The position numbers were made by a program, and so were the translations under genes. Positions 41,991 through 50,676 of a stretch of DNA of 64,000 nucleotides are shown piece after piece. Position 1 is the stretch's first letter. Every line of letters starts with the position of its first letter. The stretch is taken from positions 1-64,000 of the forward strand of contig NZ_JAEEGC010000019.1 of assembly GCF_019207025.1 (NCBI RefSeq). The letters run 5' to 3'. This stretch comes from Clostridium thailandense. GTDB lineage: Bacteria > Bacillota > Clostridia > Clostridiales > Clostridiaceae. The notes under the pieces were generated by a model, which worked only from the letters and a program-made list of their open reading frames with translations, searched no databases and had not been told where the DNA came from.

Positions 41991-44429
41991 ATGAGCTTTT
42001 ACAATACTAAAGTCGATGAAAAATGGCAAAAAAAATGGGAGAGTTCTAATCTTTACAAATTTGATGAAAATAACTTAGATAACAAATTATATGTTCTTGA
42101 AATGTTTCCTTACCCATCAGGAAGTAAGCTTCATGCAGGTCATTGGTTTAATTACGGACCAGTTGATTCCTGGGCAAGAATGAAAAGAATGCAGGGTTAT
42201 AATGTATTCCAACCAATGGGTTTTGATGCTTTTGGTCTTCCTGCAGAAAATTTTGCAATTAAGACAGGAATTCATCCTAAAGATTCAACAGAGAAAAACA
42301 TTGCAACTATGGAAGATCAACTTAAAGCTATGGGTACAATGTTTAACTGGGAAAATGAGGTCGTAACTTGTAGGCCTGATTACTATAAATGGACTCAATG
42401 GATATTTACTAAATTATTCGAAAAAGGTTTAGCTTACAGAAAAAATGCACCTGTTAACTGGTGTCCTAGTTGTAATACTGTTCTTGCTAATGAGCAGGTT
42501 ATAGATGGTGTTTGCGAAAGATGCAGTACCGAAGTCACTAAAAAGGACTTAACTCAATGGTTCTTTAAAATAACAGACTACGCTGAAGAGTTGCTTCAAA
42601 AGTTAGACGGCTTGGATTGGCCTGAAAAGACAAAGGCTATGCAAAGACATTGGATTGGCAAATCTATTGGTTCTGAAATAACCTTTAAAGTAGCGGATTC
42701 AGATTTACAATTTAATGTATTTACTACAAGAGTAGATACTTTATTTGGTGTTACCTATGTAGTTATAGCTCCTGAAAATGATCTTGTAGATAAAATTACT
42801 ACAGCTGAATATAGAGACTCAGTTAATGAATATAAAGAACAAGCAAAGAAACAATCTGATATAGAAAGACAGTCAATAACTCGAGAAAAAACTGGTGTAT
42901 TTAGTGGAGCATACGCTATAAATCCTATCAACGGAAGAAAGGTTCCTATATGGATAGGCGATTATGTATTAAACACTTATGGTACTGGTTGCGTTATGGC
43001 CGTTCCAGCTCATGATGAGAGAGACTTTGCCTTTGCAACAAAATACAAACTTCCTATAGAGAGAGTAATTGAAGGTGGAGATTCTCTTCCTTATGTTGAA
43101 TATGGCAAAATGATAAACAGCGATAATTTCAACGGTCTTTATGGTGATGAAGCAAAGGCAGCTGTTGTTAAAAAACTTGAATCTATGGAACTTGGAAAAG
43201 GCAAAGTAAATTACAGACTAAGAGACTGGTTAGTTTCAAGACAAAGATACTGGGGAGCACCTATTCCAATAATTCATTGTGATAAGTGCGGAACTGTTCC
43301 TGTTCCAGAAAAGGATCTCCCTGTAGTACTTCCATATGATGTAGAGTTTTCACCTGATGGAAGGTCTCCATTATCAAAGTCTGAAGAATTTATAAACACA
43401 ACTTGTCCGGTATGCGGCGCGCCCGCTAAAAGGGATATGGATACTTTAGATACCTTTGTTTGTTCTTCTTGGTATTACTTAAGATACCCTGATAATAAAA
43501 ACAGTGAAAAAGCTTTTGATACTGAAGCAATAAACAAAATGCTTCCAGTTGATATGTATGTGGGCGGACCCGAACATGCATGTATGCATCTTTTATATGC
43601 AAGATTCTTTACTAAAGCTTTAAGAGATATGGGATATTTAAACTTTGATGAACCTTTCTTATCCTTAAGGCATCAAGGCTTAATTCTCGGTCCTGATGGT
43701 TTAAAAATGAGTAAATCTAAAGGAAATACTATATCTCCTGATGATTACATAAAAGATTTTGGATCTGATGTGTTTAGAATGTATCTAATGTTCGGATTTG
43801 ATTATACTGAAGGTGGCGCATGGAGTGATGATGGTATCAAATCTATTGGAAGATTTGTAGATAGGATTGAAAGAATATTAGATTCCTGCAGAGAGGAAAT
43901 AAATAATTCTAAAAATAATAAAGTTACTTTAGATAAAGCAGAAAAAGAGCTTAATTACATGAGACATCATGCCATAAAATCGGTAAGCGATGATACTGCT
44001 AAATTTCAATTTAATACTTCTATAGCAAGATTAATGGAATTTATAAATGCTCTTTCAAAGTATGTAGTGGAAGATGTAAAAAACTCCTCATTTTTGAGGG
44101 AAACTATACTTGATTTTATAAAACTTATTGCTCCATTTGCACCTCATTTTGCAGAGGAACAATGGGAACTTTCAGGAATGTCTTACTCAGTATTTAATGA
44201 AAAATGGCCTACTTTTGATGCTAGTGCCCTAATAAAAGACGAAGTTGAAATAGCGATTCAAGTCAACGGCAAAATAAGAACAAAAATAAATATAGCTAGT
44301 GGTTTAACTGAAGATCAAATTAAAGAAGCTGCACTTGATAATGAAGATATAAAAGCTTCTATAGGTGAAAAAGAAGTTAAAAAAGTTATAGTTGTTAAAG
44401 GTAGACTTGTAAATATTGTTGTGAAATAA
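41991..44429 (+). CDS. leuS: Leucyl-tRNA synthetase
   Basis: Class I synthetase charging tRNA-Leu, 812 residues. It has the HIGH-type motif His48-Ala-Gly-His51 after Pro-Tyr-Pro-Ser-Gly, an editing domain (about 220-400, with [11 protein letters not shown]), a zinc-type Cys cluster, and Lys572-Met-Ser-Lys-Ser576. The ATG follows GGAG. Control is by the T-box leader directly upstream. Confidence 0.98.
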   Translation: MSFYNTKVDEKWQKKWESSNLYKFDENNLDNKLYVLEMFPYPSGSKLHAGHWFNYGPVDSWARMKRMQGYNVFQPMGFDAFGLPAENFAIKTGIHPKDSTEKNIATMEDQLKAMGTMFNWENEVVTCRPDYYKWTQWIFTKLFEKGLAYRKNAPVNWCPSCNTVLANEQVIDGVCERCSTEVTKKDLTQWFFKITDYAEELLQKLDGLDWPEKTKAMQRHWIGKSIGSEITFKVADSDLQFNVFTTRVDTLFGVTYVVIAPENDLVDKITTAEYRDSVNEYKEQAKKQSDIERQSITREKTGVFSGAYAINPINGRKVPIWIGDYVLNTYGTGCVMAVPAHDERDFAFATKYKLPIERVIEGGDSLPYVEYGKMINSDNFNGLYGDEAKAAVVKKLESMELGKGKVNYRLRDWLVSRQRYWGAPIPIIHCDKCGTVPVPEKDLPVVLPYDVEFSPDGRSPLSKSEEFINTTCPVCGAPAKRDMDTLDTFVCSSWYYLRYPDNKNSEKAFDTEAINKMLPVDMYVGGPEHACMHLLYARFFTKALRDMGYLNFDEPFLSLRHQGLILGPDGLKMSKSKGNTISPDDYIKDFGSDVFRMYLMFGFDYTEGGAWSDDGIKSIGRFVDRIERILDSCREEINNSKNNKVTLDKAEKELNYMRHHAIKSVSDDTAKFQFNTSIARLMEFINALSKYVVEDVKNSSFLRETILDFIKLIAPFAPHFAEEQWELSGMSYSVFNEKWPTFDASALIKDEVEIAIQVNGKIRTKINIASGLTEDQIKEAALDNEDIKASIGEKEVKKVIVVKGRLVNIVVK

Positions 44430-44456
44430 AATATGGGGGTTTATGCCCCCATATTA
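44430..44456. terminator. Bidirectional terminator between leuS and the alarmone synthetase gene
   Basis: Stem AATATGGGGG / CCCCCATATT with a 6-base loop between convergent genes. The stop of each gene abuts or overlaps it. Confidence 0.8.
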
Positions 44457-45242
44457 TCTATACATTTCCAACATCTTCTCCGTAGATTTTAAAAGACTTG
44501 CTAATTCATGTACTTCCCCTTCTTCAATAAGTCTATTAAGTTGTGATTGAAATCTTGATGATTCTGCATGCTTTCCCATAGAAAGTAATGTTAATATATT
44601 ATTCATTATGTCAGACACAAAACTGGATTTCACTTCAAAAAGCATTTGTGCATCTTTAATTTCATCTTTTATTTCTAACATTTGCTGGTCCAATTGAAAA
44701 GCTGCATCTGCCGCAGTTTTTAATTTTAATTTTATGTTTTCAGGAATTTCATGCTTATATTTATAATTTAAAGAATGTTCTATAGTTGCCCAGAAGTTCA
44801 TTGCTAAAGTTCTTATCTGAAATTCTGCAAGTATTTCTCTTTCGCCATCAGCCATATTCACTGGATACTTAATAACCATATGATAACTCCTATATCCACT
44901 TCCTTTAACATTGGTAACATAATCCTTTTCATATAGTATTTTCATATCTCTTCTGCCTCTAATTATATCTACAACCTTCTCTATATCATCAACAAACTGA
45001 CACATGATTCTAAGTCCTGCTATATCTTCTATCTCATAACCAATTCTATCTAATGGTATGTTAAATTTATTAGCCTTCTCTAGTATACTTGATATTTCTT
45101 TAACCCTACCTGTAACAAACTCAATAGGTGAATATTCATTTTTTCTTCTATATTCTTTTCTTATACTTCTAAATTTTATTTTTAATTCCTCAACTGCTTG
45201 TTCATAAGGTATCAGAAATGTTTTCCATTCTCCTATTGCCAT
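44454..45242 (-). CDS. Small alarmone synthetase (RelQ/YjbM-type GTP pyrophosphokinase)
   Basis: Single-domain (p)ppGpp synthetase, 262 residues, without the HD hydrolase or ACT domains of Rel. Motifs: Glu-Asp-Ile-Ala-Gly-Leu-Arg-Ile, Gly-Tyr-Arg-Ser-Tyr-His and Gln-Ile-Arg-Thr-Leu-Ala-Met-Asn-Phe-Trp-Ala-Thr-Ile-Glu-His. A helical C-terminus follows, as in tetrameric RelQ. The ATG at 45242 has AGGGG 9 nt upstream. It is convergent with leuS. Confidence 0.9.
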   Translation of the reverse strand: MAIGEWKTFLIPYEQAVEELKIKFRSIRKEYRRKNEYSPIEFVTGRVKEISSILEKANKFNIPLDRIGYEIEDIAGLRIMCQFVDDIEKVVDIIRGRRDMKILYEKDYVTNVKGSGYRSYHMVIKYPVNMADGEREILAEFQIRTLAMNFWATIEHSLNYKYKHEIPENIKLKLKTAADAAFQLDQQMLEIKDEIKDAQMLFEVKSSFVSDIMNNILTLLSMGKHAESSRFQSQLNRLIEEGEVHELASLLKSTEKMLEMYR

Positions 45243-45403
45243 AACCATTCACCCCTACGTATTAATATGCACTGTCTAATATTTATTATACTATACTTTT
45301 ATTATAGTATATTATTTTATAAATAAATAATATAATTTCGTTATATTTTTTGATATAATAGTATTATTCTAAAAACTATTAGTATTGAAGGTGATGTTTT
45401 TTC

Positions 45404-46297
45404 ATGCCAAATGATATATTTTCTGGTTTAGAGGATCTAGGATTTGAAGATATCGAAAATGTCAATTTATATAAAAAAGAAGAGACCGAAAAAAAAACTG
45501 ACGAGCTTCAATCTCCAAAAAGTGATGAAGAAAAGCAAAAATCTTTACTATACGATTCTCAAGTTACTTGTCCAGTATGTGAATCATCATTCAAAGCCAG
45601 AACTGTTAAAAGTTCAGCATACAGAATTCTAAAAAAGGATTCAGATTCCTTTATTCATTTTAATCTAATAAATCCTTATTTCTACGATGTGTGGGTGTGT
45701 CCTAGTTGTGGGTATTCTTCTATGAAAAGTGATTTTAATAAAATCAGAAGCTATCATATAGAAGTAATAAAACAGAAAATCACCACAAAATGGCGCGGTA
45801 GAACGTATCCGGATGTGTACGATATAGATATAGCTATAGAAAGATATAAACTTTCACTTTTAAACTACACTGCTATGGATGCAAAGGCCAGTAAAAAAGC
45901 AATGAATTGTTTGAAGCTTGCATGGATGTATCGAATTAAAGAAGATAGAGAAAATGAACTTGCCTTTTTAAATTTAGCATTAGATGGATTCAGCAACGCT
46001 TTCTATGATGAAGATTTTCCTATATATGAAATGAACAAATTTACTATTATGTACTTAATTGGCGAACTTAATAGAAGAGTAGAGAAACATGATGTAGCTT
46101 TAACCTGGTTTAGTAGGGTTATAACTTCTCCCTCAGCTCCTCAAAAACTTAAAGACAAGACTCGAGACCAAAGAGATTTAGTAGAAGAAAGCATTAGAAT
46201 AAAAAATTCAAAAGATACATATGTAGAAGAAAATTTATCTTCTAGTAATAAAGCTCTTAAAGAAAAAAAAGGATTCTTCTCCAAATTTTTCAAGTAA
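45404..46297 (+). CDS. DUF2225 family protein
   Basis: 297-residue soluble protein with two zinc-ribbon-like pairs (Cys-Pro-Val-Cys near residue 56 and Cys-Pro-Ser-Cys near 99), then a helical TPR-like domain (about 135-265) and a Lys-rich tail. The family is widespread in Firmicutes with no known function. It is a single-gene unit between divergent and convergent neighbours. Confidence 0.82.
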   Translation: MPNDIFSGLEDLGFEDIENVNLYKKEETEKKTDELQSPKSDEEKQKSLLYDSQVTCPVCESSFKARTVKSSAYRILKKDSDSFIHFNLINPYFYDVWVCPSCGYSSMKSDFNKIRSYHIEVIKQKITTKWRGRTYPDVYDIDIAIERYKLSLLNYTAMDAKASKKAMNCLKLAWMYRIKEDRENELAFLNLALDGFSNAFYDEDFPIYEMNKFTIMYLIGELNRRVEKHDVALTWFSRVITSPSAPQKLKDKTRDQRDLVEESIRIKNSKDTYVEENLSSSNKALKEKKGFFSKFFK

Positions 46298-46300
46298 TCT

Positions 46301-46407
46301 ATAATTGTCTGTCTCATTAAGAATAAATATTACAATAATATTTTGTTAATTTAAAATTTGTAAAGCAACATGTTGTACATAAATTTCTTAGTTTGCCAGA
46401 CAATTAT
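46301..46407. repeat. MITE-like inverted repeat, 107 bp
   Basis: Arms of 35 bp (46301-46335 and 46373-46407), both reading outward from ATAATTGTCTG and ending near TACAA, with about 9 mismatches. The 37-bp centre is AT-rich. No target-site duplication is clear. It lies just past the DUF2225 gene and could instead be a long terminator. Confidence 0.5.
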
Positions 46408-46470
46408 TACAATGGCTTTCACTACAATCAATAAAACTAAGAACGGTTCTTTTATAATTACTAAATCTAT

Positions 46471-46758
46471 TTATATTTCTTCGTCAAATAGCATGTTAAT
46501 TAATTTTTCTACTCTTGGGTCACAAACTCTATAATTCACTTCTAACCCATTTCTTTCTCCTTCAATAATCCCAGCAGTTCTCAATTTCTGTAAATGCTGC
46601 GATATAGTAGACTGTGGCATATCAAGGCAATTTTGCATATGACTTACGTTGCATTTTTTCTTCTTCAATAGTCCTTTTACTATACAAAGTCTGACCGGAT
46701 GCGCTAATACCTTAAGAAATTCAGCACTTTCATTAAATTGTTCAAAATTATTATCCAT
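46471..46758 (-). CDS. ArsR family transcriptional regulator
   Basis: 95-residue winged-helix repressor. The HTH is Met-Pro-Gln-Ser-Thr-Ile-Ser-Gln-His-Leu-Gln-Lys-Leu, and the N-terminal helix has Leu-Ala-His-Pro-Val-Arg-Leu. It lacks the classic Cys-Val-Cys metal box; single cysteines (about residues 25, 36, 43 and 78) leave a thiol-based or metal signal possible. No target operon lies directly beside it, so the signal is unknown. Confidence 0.88.
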   Translation of the reverse strand: MDNNFEQFNESAEFLKVLAHPVRLCIVKGLLKKKKCNVSHMQNCLDMPQSTISQHLQKLRTAGIIEGERNGLEVNYRVCDPRVEKLINMLFDEEI

Positions 46759-46882
46759 ATAATACCTCTATCCTAAAATGATTATAATAAATATTTTTAA
46801 CTATTTTCTAATTTTTATTTATCATTATATTTATATATTAAGATGTAATGATTTTATTGTCAATAAATTACCCCATGAAGAT

Positions 46883-47569
46883 TTATAGAATTTTTATGGG
46901 ATCAAAATTTAAATAGTCTCCAGAAGTAAGCACATACTCTATTCCATCCTTTTTTCCGTTTAAGGCCTTAGATAATGAAGGTCCATGCAAATGTCCATAG
47001 ATAACCTTCTCAACATTGTATTCTTTAAATATCTCCACAAAACCTGATTCTACAAGCTTTTCATTCATAGGTGGGTAATGAATCATTACAATTATTTTTT
47101 TAAAATCCTTCTTTATAGCGGCATCTAGAGATAATCTCAGCCTCATTAGCTCCCTATTGTATATCTTCTCGTCGTGAGCTTTAAAATTCTCTCCACCTGG
47201 ACAAATCCATCCTCTAGTACCACATATAGCATATTCTTCATAAACAGAAAAACTATTCTGAATAAATTCCATATCCTCATACAGATTATTTAATTTTGTG
47301 ATGCTAACCCACCAATAATCATGATTACCTTTTACCATTACTTTCTTTCCTGGCAAATCATGAATCCAATGTAAATCATTCATGCCATCCTCTATTTTCA
47401 TGGACCAAGATATATCCCCAGATATAAGAACTGTATCTTCATCCTTAACCTTTTTAATCCAATTTTCTTTTATTTTTTTATCATGTCTGAACCAATTTTC
47501 GCCAAATATGTCCATTGGCTTATCACCGTTTAAATCCAAATGCAAATCTGATATTGCATATAACGCCAC
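46883..47569 (-). CDS. Calcineurin-like metallophosphoesterase
   Basis: 228-residue di-metal phosphoesterase with the full motif set: Ser-Asp-Leu-His-Leu, Gly-Asp-Ile-Ser-Trp, Gly-Asn-His-Asp-Tyr and Gly-His-Leu-His-Gly. The start is GTG with GAAGGTG upstream. The substrate is unknown; the family in clostridia is often annotated only as phosphohydrolase. It lies 16 bp after the fhlB-like gene. Confidence 0.88.
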   Translation of the reverse strand: MALYAISDLHLDLNGDKPMDIFGENWFRHDKKIKENWIKKVKDEDTVLISGDISWSMKIEDGMNDLHWIHDLPGKKVMVKGNHDYWWVSITKLNNLYEDMEFIQNSFSVYEEYAICGTRGWICPGGENFKAHDEKIYNRELMRLRLSLDAAIKKDFKKIIVMIHYPPMNEKLVESGFVEIFKEYNVEKVIYGHLHGPSLSKALNGKKDGIEYVLTSGDYLNFDPIKIL

Positions 47570-47585
47570 TTTATCACCTTCTACT

Positions 47586-47849
47586 TTACTTATTTAAATC
47601 TTTATCTATATCCATCACATAGGCTATAACCTTAGCAACTGCCTCATATAATTCAAATGGTATAGCATCTCCCACATCCACGTTAGTTAATAGGTTAGTA
47701 AGTTCTTCATCATAAACTACTGGCACATTGCTTTTTTCTGCATTTTCTATTATTTTATCAGCTATATGTCCCATACCAGCCGCAGTTACTACTGGGGCCG
47801 TGTAGGCATAATCATATCTTAATGCAGCTGCTTTTTTTCTTTTATTCAT
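47586..47849 (-). CDS. FlhB-like C-terminal domain protein (FhlB/YlqH)
   Basis: 87-residue stand-alone version of the cytosolic C-terminal domain of the flagellar/type III export switch protein FlhB. It has Ala-Ala-Ala-Leu-Arg-Tyr-Asp, Ala-Pro-Val-Val, Val-Pro-Val-Val-Tyr-Asp and Ile-Pro-Phe-Glu-Leu-Tyr-Glu-Ala-Val-Ala. The Asn-Pro-Thr-His self-cleavage motif and membrane part are absent. The gene pairs with a FliK-like gene 83 bp upstream, as ylqG-ylqH in Bacillus. Role unproven. Confidence 0.85.
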   Translation of the reverse strand: MNKRKKAAALRYDYAYTAPVVTAAGMGHIADKIIENAEKSNVPVVYDEELTNLLTNVDVGDAIPFELYEAVAKVIAYVMDIDKDLNK

Positions 47850-47932
47850 TTCAACACCCCTTAGTATAAATGTGGAATCTACTAATTAATTATAAATTGT
47901 TATTATTATATTGTAAATTACCTAAAACTAGA

Positions 47933-49630
47933 CTATACCTTTTTATCTATAGCATTTAAATTGTTATCATCAAAAAAATCTGAGCAATTTGTTATGTTCA
48001 TTTCTTTTTTCCTTTCACTTACATTAGCATAAACGTTATATCCCATATCACTTAGTTTGCTCAATATTATTTCTTTTCCTTTATCTAAAACCTTAATCCA
48101 TTGCTCGTTACATTTTATGTCTAAATTCATATTATAGTTGTTAACTTTTATATACGCGTCTACGACTCCCATATTAACAGTATTTACAGATGCTGCTATT
48201 TTCACATCCGTCGAATCTATTTTTTTACCCTTTTTTCTGTCGTCTTTTATCATTAATTTACATTGATATTCTTGTTTTTGTAAATTTATTGGCAAATCTA
48301 AATAGTAGTATTGATTTGAGATAGAATTAAATACCTTAAAATCATTAATATTCTTATCTAAAGCCTGTAATACATTATTATAAATTTTAGGGTCTAAATC
48401 ACTTTTTTGCTCTAAAAAAGTTTTGACAGTATCCTTTAACTCCTCAGTTTTTATATTTATTTGTTCTTTAATATTGTTTGCTATATCCTCTATTTCATTT
48501 TGTTTGTCTACAAGTACATTTTTATCTTTTAAACCACTATTAGTTTTTAATTCTTCGACAAGATTAGAATTTTTCTCATTGGAAATCTTACTTGATTCTT
48601 GAGAATTCTTTATATTATTATCTAAATTTTCTTTCTCAACTACTCCCTTTTCATTTATTATTTTTGGTTTCGATGTATCTGTTTTATCATCTTGTTTTGT
48701 TAGAACTTCTTTATCAATATTCAAGTTGCCATCCTGATTATCTGCTATCTTTTTATTATTAATTTTTGCTTTTTCTAAAGTTTTATTATTTTCTGTTGTA
48801 TTCTTGTTGCCAAGCTGTTCTTTTTCTAGAACTTTCTTGTCATTTGCAGTAATAACGTTATTAAAATCCCCATTTTCTGTTGCAATATTATCTAACTTAC
48901 CATCTTCATATTCAATATTTTTAAATTCATCTCCAATGTATTTAACATCTCTAAGTATAGCTGAATCTCCCTTAAAAACATTGTTAAAGCTTTTAATATT
49001 TTCCTCTGTCAAATCTATATTATTCTCAAAAAGAATGAATAAGTCATCTTCTGTCAAATTCTTCAACTCATTAAAAAAGGATTTTAAAGTATTTTTTACT
49101 TGTACTCCTTCTTTACTCTGAGTATCAATATTTTTGCTTTGTATGTATTTTTCTATAAAAGCGTCCTCTTCTCCTGTATCTAGCTTTATTTTGCTCATAA
49201 AGTCTGTCATAGTTTTTACTTCTGAAATATTTTCTTTAGTAAGAGGTATATTATGTTTTACCATTTTATTCAAAATCTCATAATCTGAGTCATTTAACAT
49301 CATATTGTTTTCTTTTAAAAAAGCATTAACTGAATCTTTTTCAATAGATTGCTGCTTAGAATTTGTGTTTACTATTTTAAGTTGAAGCTTTCCGTCTTCA
49401 AAACCATCAACTACAAATCTTACGAGGCCATCTGGTAGATTTTCTATAGGATTCTCAAGTTTAGCAGAGAATTGCCATCCATCAAGAAGTTTCAAGAGTA
49501 TTTCGCCTGTCAACTTATCTAAATTCACTACTCTTGCTGCAAAATTCTGACCAACTTCAAAAGATAACTTTCTTGAAACCATTTTGGTATTAGCATTGTA
49601 AACACTATTTATATTCCATATACCAGCCAA
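47933..49630 (-). CDS. FliK/YlqG-like protein
   Basis: 565 residues: a beta-rich N-domain (about 20-90), a long Asn/Lys/Asp/Glu-rich middle (about 210-400) and a C-domain that follows the flagellar hook-length control pattern (Leu-Asp-Leu-Pro-Ile...Met-Gly-Val-Val-Asp-Ala-Tyr-Ile-Lys-Val). It likely works with the FhlB-like protein downstream. The start TTG at 49630 has AAGGAG 8 nt upstream; a GTG at 49639 overlaps that site. No other flagellar gene is in the window. Confidence 0.75.
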   Translation of the reverse strand: MAGIWNINSVYNANTKMVSRKLSFEVGQNFAARVVNLDKLTGEILLKLLDGWQFSAKLENPIENLPDGLVRFVVDGFEDGKLQLKIVNTNSKQQSIEKDSVNAFLKENNMMLNDSDYEILNKMVKHNIPLTKENISEVKTMTDFMSKIKLDTGEEDAFIEKYIQSKNIDTQSKEGVQVKNTLKSFFNELKNLTEDDLFILFENNIDLTEENIKSFNNVFKGDSAILRDVKYIGDEFKNIEYEDGKLDNIATENGDFNNVITANDKKVLEKEQLGNKNTTENNKTLEKAKINNKKIADNQDGNLNIDKEVLTKQDDKTDTSKPKIINEKGVVEKENLDNNIKNSQESSKISNEKNSNLVEELKTNSGLKDKNVLVDKQNEIEDIANNIKEQINIKTEELKDTVKTFLEQKSDLDPKIYNNVLQALDKNINDFKVFNSISNQYYYLDLPINLQKQEYQCKLMIKDDRKKGKKIDSTDVKIAASVNTVNMGVVDAYIKVNNYNMNLDIKCNEQWIKVLDKGKEIILSKLSDMGYNVYANVSERKKEMNITNCSDFFDDNNLNAIDKKV

Positions 49631-49710
49631 TAAACTCACTCCTTATAATTCAGTTTATATATACATTATCGCATATAAGTCTAACTTTATAAACTAAGTA
49701 AAATATAATA

Positions 49711-49745
49711 AAAAAAATAATCCAGAAAACTGGATCATTTTTTTA
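49711..49745 (-). terminator. Terminator after ribU
   Basis: Stem GATCCAG / CTGGATT with TTTT loop and a run of eight T on the minus strand, directly past the ribU stop. Confidence 0.9.
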
Positions 49746-50369
49746 TTAATTGTTTTTAAGAAGCTTTCTTTCCCCTTCTCCTTCTTTATGAAGTATAGGA
49801 GATACACTTTTATATATAACTGTAGTTAAAATTGATAATACTATACCTTTAATTATGTTAAAAGGTGCAATCGCCAATATTACAAATGAATTCAAATCTT
49901 TTATGTGGCTATTCACTTTGTTTCCCATTGCAACTATAGCACTTATTGGAAAATGCAACACAATCTCATATAAAGGCAAGAATATGAAATAGTTAAGAAT
50001 ACTTGCTGCCACTGTCATAACTAAAGTTCCTGCAATTAACGAAGTTATTGCTGTTCCTCTAGTTTTATTTCTATTATATATATACCCTGATACATACACC
50101 AAAACTGCACCAACAAGAAAATTCGCTAATTCTCCAACAAAAGCAGTTCCCCCAACAAATATACCGTGAAGTATATTTTTTAACAGCTCTATTGTAACTC
50201 CTGCCATTGGTCCAAGTGCAAAAGCTCCAATTAGTGCTGGTAAATCACTTATGTCAATCTTTAAAAATGATGGAAAAAACGGAGTAGCAACTTCAATAAA
50301 CATAAGCATAAATGCAATTACACTAAGCAAAGATACCTTTACCAACTTGTTCAATTTTTGATCTTTCAT
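49746..50369 (-). CDS. ribU: Riboflavin ECF transporter substrate-binding subunit RibU
   Basis: 207-residue integral membrane S component (about six helices) that binds riboflavin and works with the shared EcfAA'T module encoded elsewhere. The segment Phe-Leu-Lys-Ile-Asp-Ile-Ser-Asp-Leu-Pro-Ala-Leu-Ile-Gly is typical. The FMN riboswitch in its leader confirms the vitamin. It is a single-gene transcript. Confidence 0.93.
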   Translation of the reverse strand: MKDQKLNKLVKVSLLSVIAFMLMFIEVATPFFPSFLKIDISDLPALIGAFALGPMAGVTIELLKNILHGIFVGGTAFVGELANFLVGAVLVYVSGYIYNRNKTRGTAITSLIAGTLVMTVAASILNYFIFLPLYEIVLHFPISAIVAMGNKVNSHIKDLNSFVILAIAPFNIIKGIVLSILTTVIYKSVSPILHKEGEGERKLLKNN

Positions 50370-50445
50370 TTGTTCACCCTCCTAATATAACTATTTAATA
50401 ATCTTCTTAAAATATTCATACTTAGGTGTAAGGTGCTAGTATAAC

Positions 50446-50469
50446 AAAAAACCCTGGTAAAAAACCAGG
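50446..50469 (-). terminator. FMN riboswitch terminator
   Basis: Stem CCCTGGT / ACCAGGG (50452-50469) followed on the minus strand by TTTTTTG, between the aptamer and ribU. Confidence 0.92.
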
Positions 50470-50494
50470 GCCGAATTCACATTATACTTTACCT

Positions 50495-50597
50495 TCTTTC
50501 ATCCAGACTTTACTGTCGGCTTCGGAATCTAACCGAATCATGCCACTAAGGCTCGCGGGCTATACCGCCGGTGGGGAATTTCGCCCCGCCCTGAAGA
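50495..50597 (-). promoter_or_regulatory. FMN riboswitch (RFN element)
   Basis: The minus strand reads the RFN core in order: TCTTCAGGGCGGGGCGAAAT, TCCCCACCGGCGGTA, AGCCCGCGAGCC, GATTCGGTTAGATTCCGAAG, CCGACAGTAAAGTCTGGATG. Binding of FMN should favour the terminator downstream and switch ribU off. Confidence 0.97.
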
Positions 50598-50624
50598 TTA
50601 TTATTCTATTAACTTTACGACTTA

Positions 50625-50653
50625 ATTATAATACAAGTTCTTTTTAAATTCAA
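50625..50653 (-). promoter_or_regulatory. Promoter of the FMN-riboswitch transcript
   Basis: Minus strand -35 TTGAAT (complement of 50648-50653), 17-bp spacer, -10 TATAAT (complement of 50625-50630). Confidence 0.75.
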
Positions 50654-50676
50654 TATTAAAACATACTATATATAAA

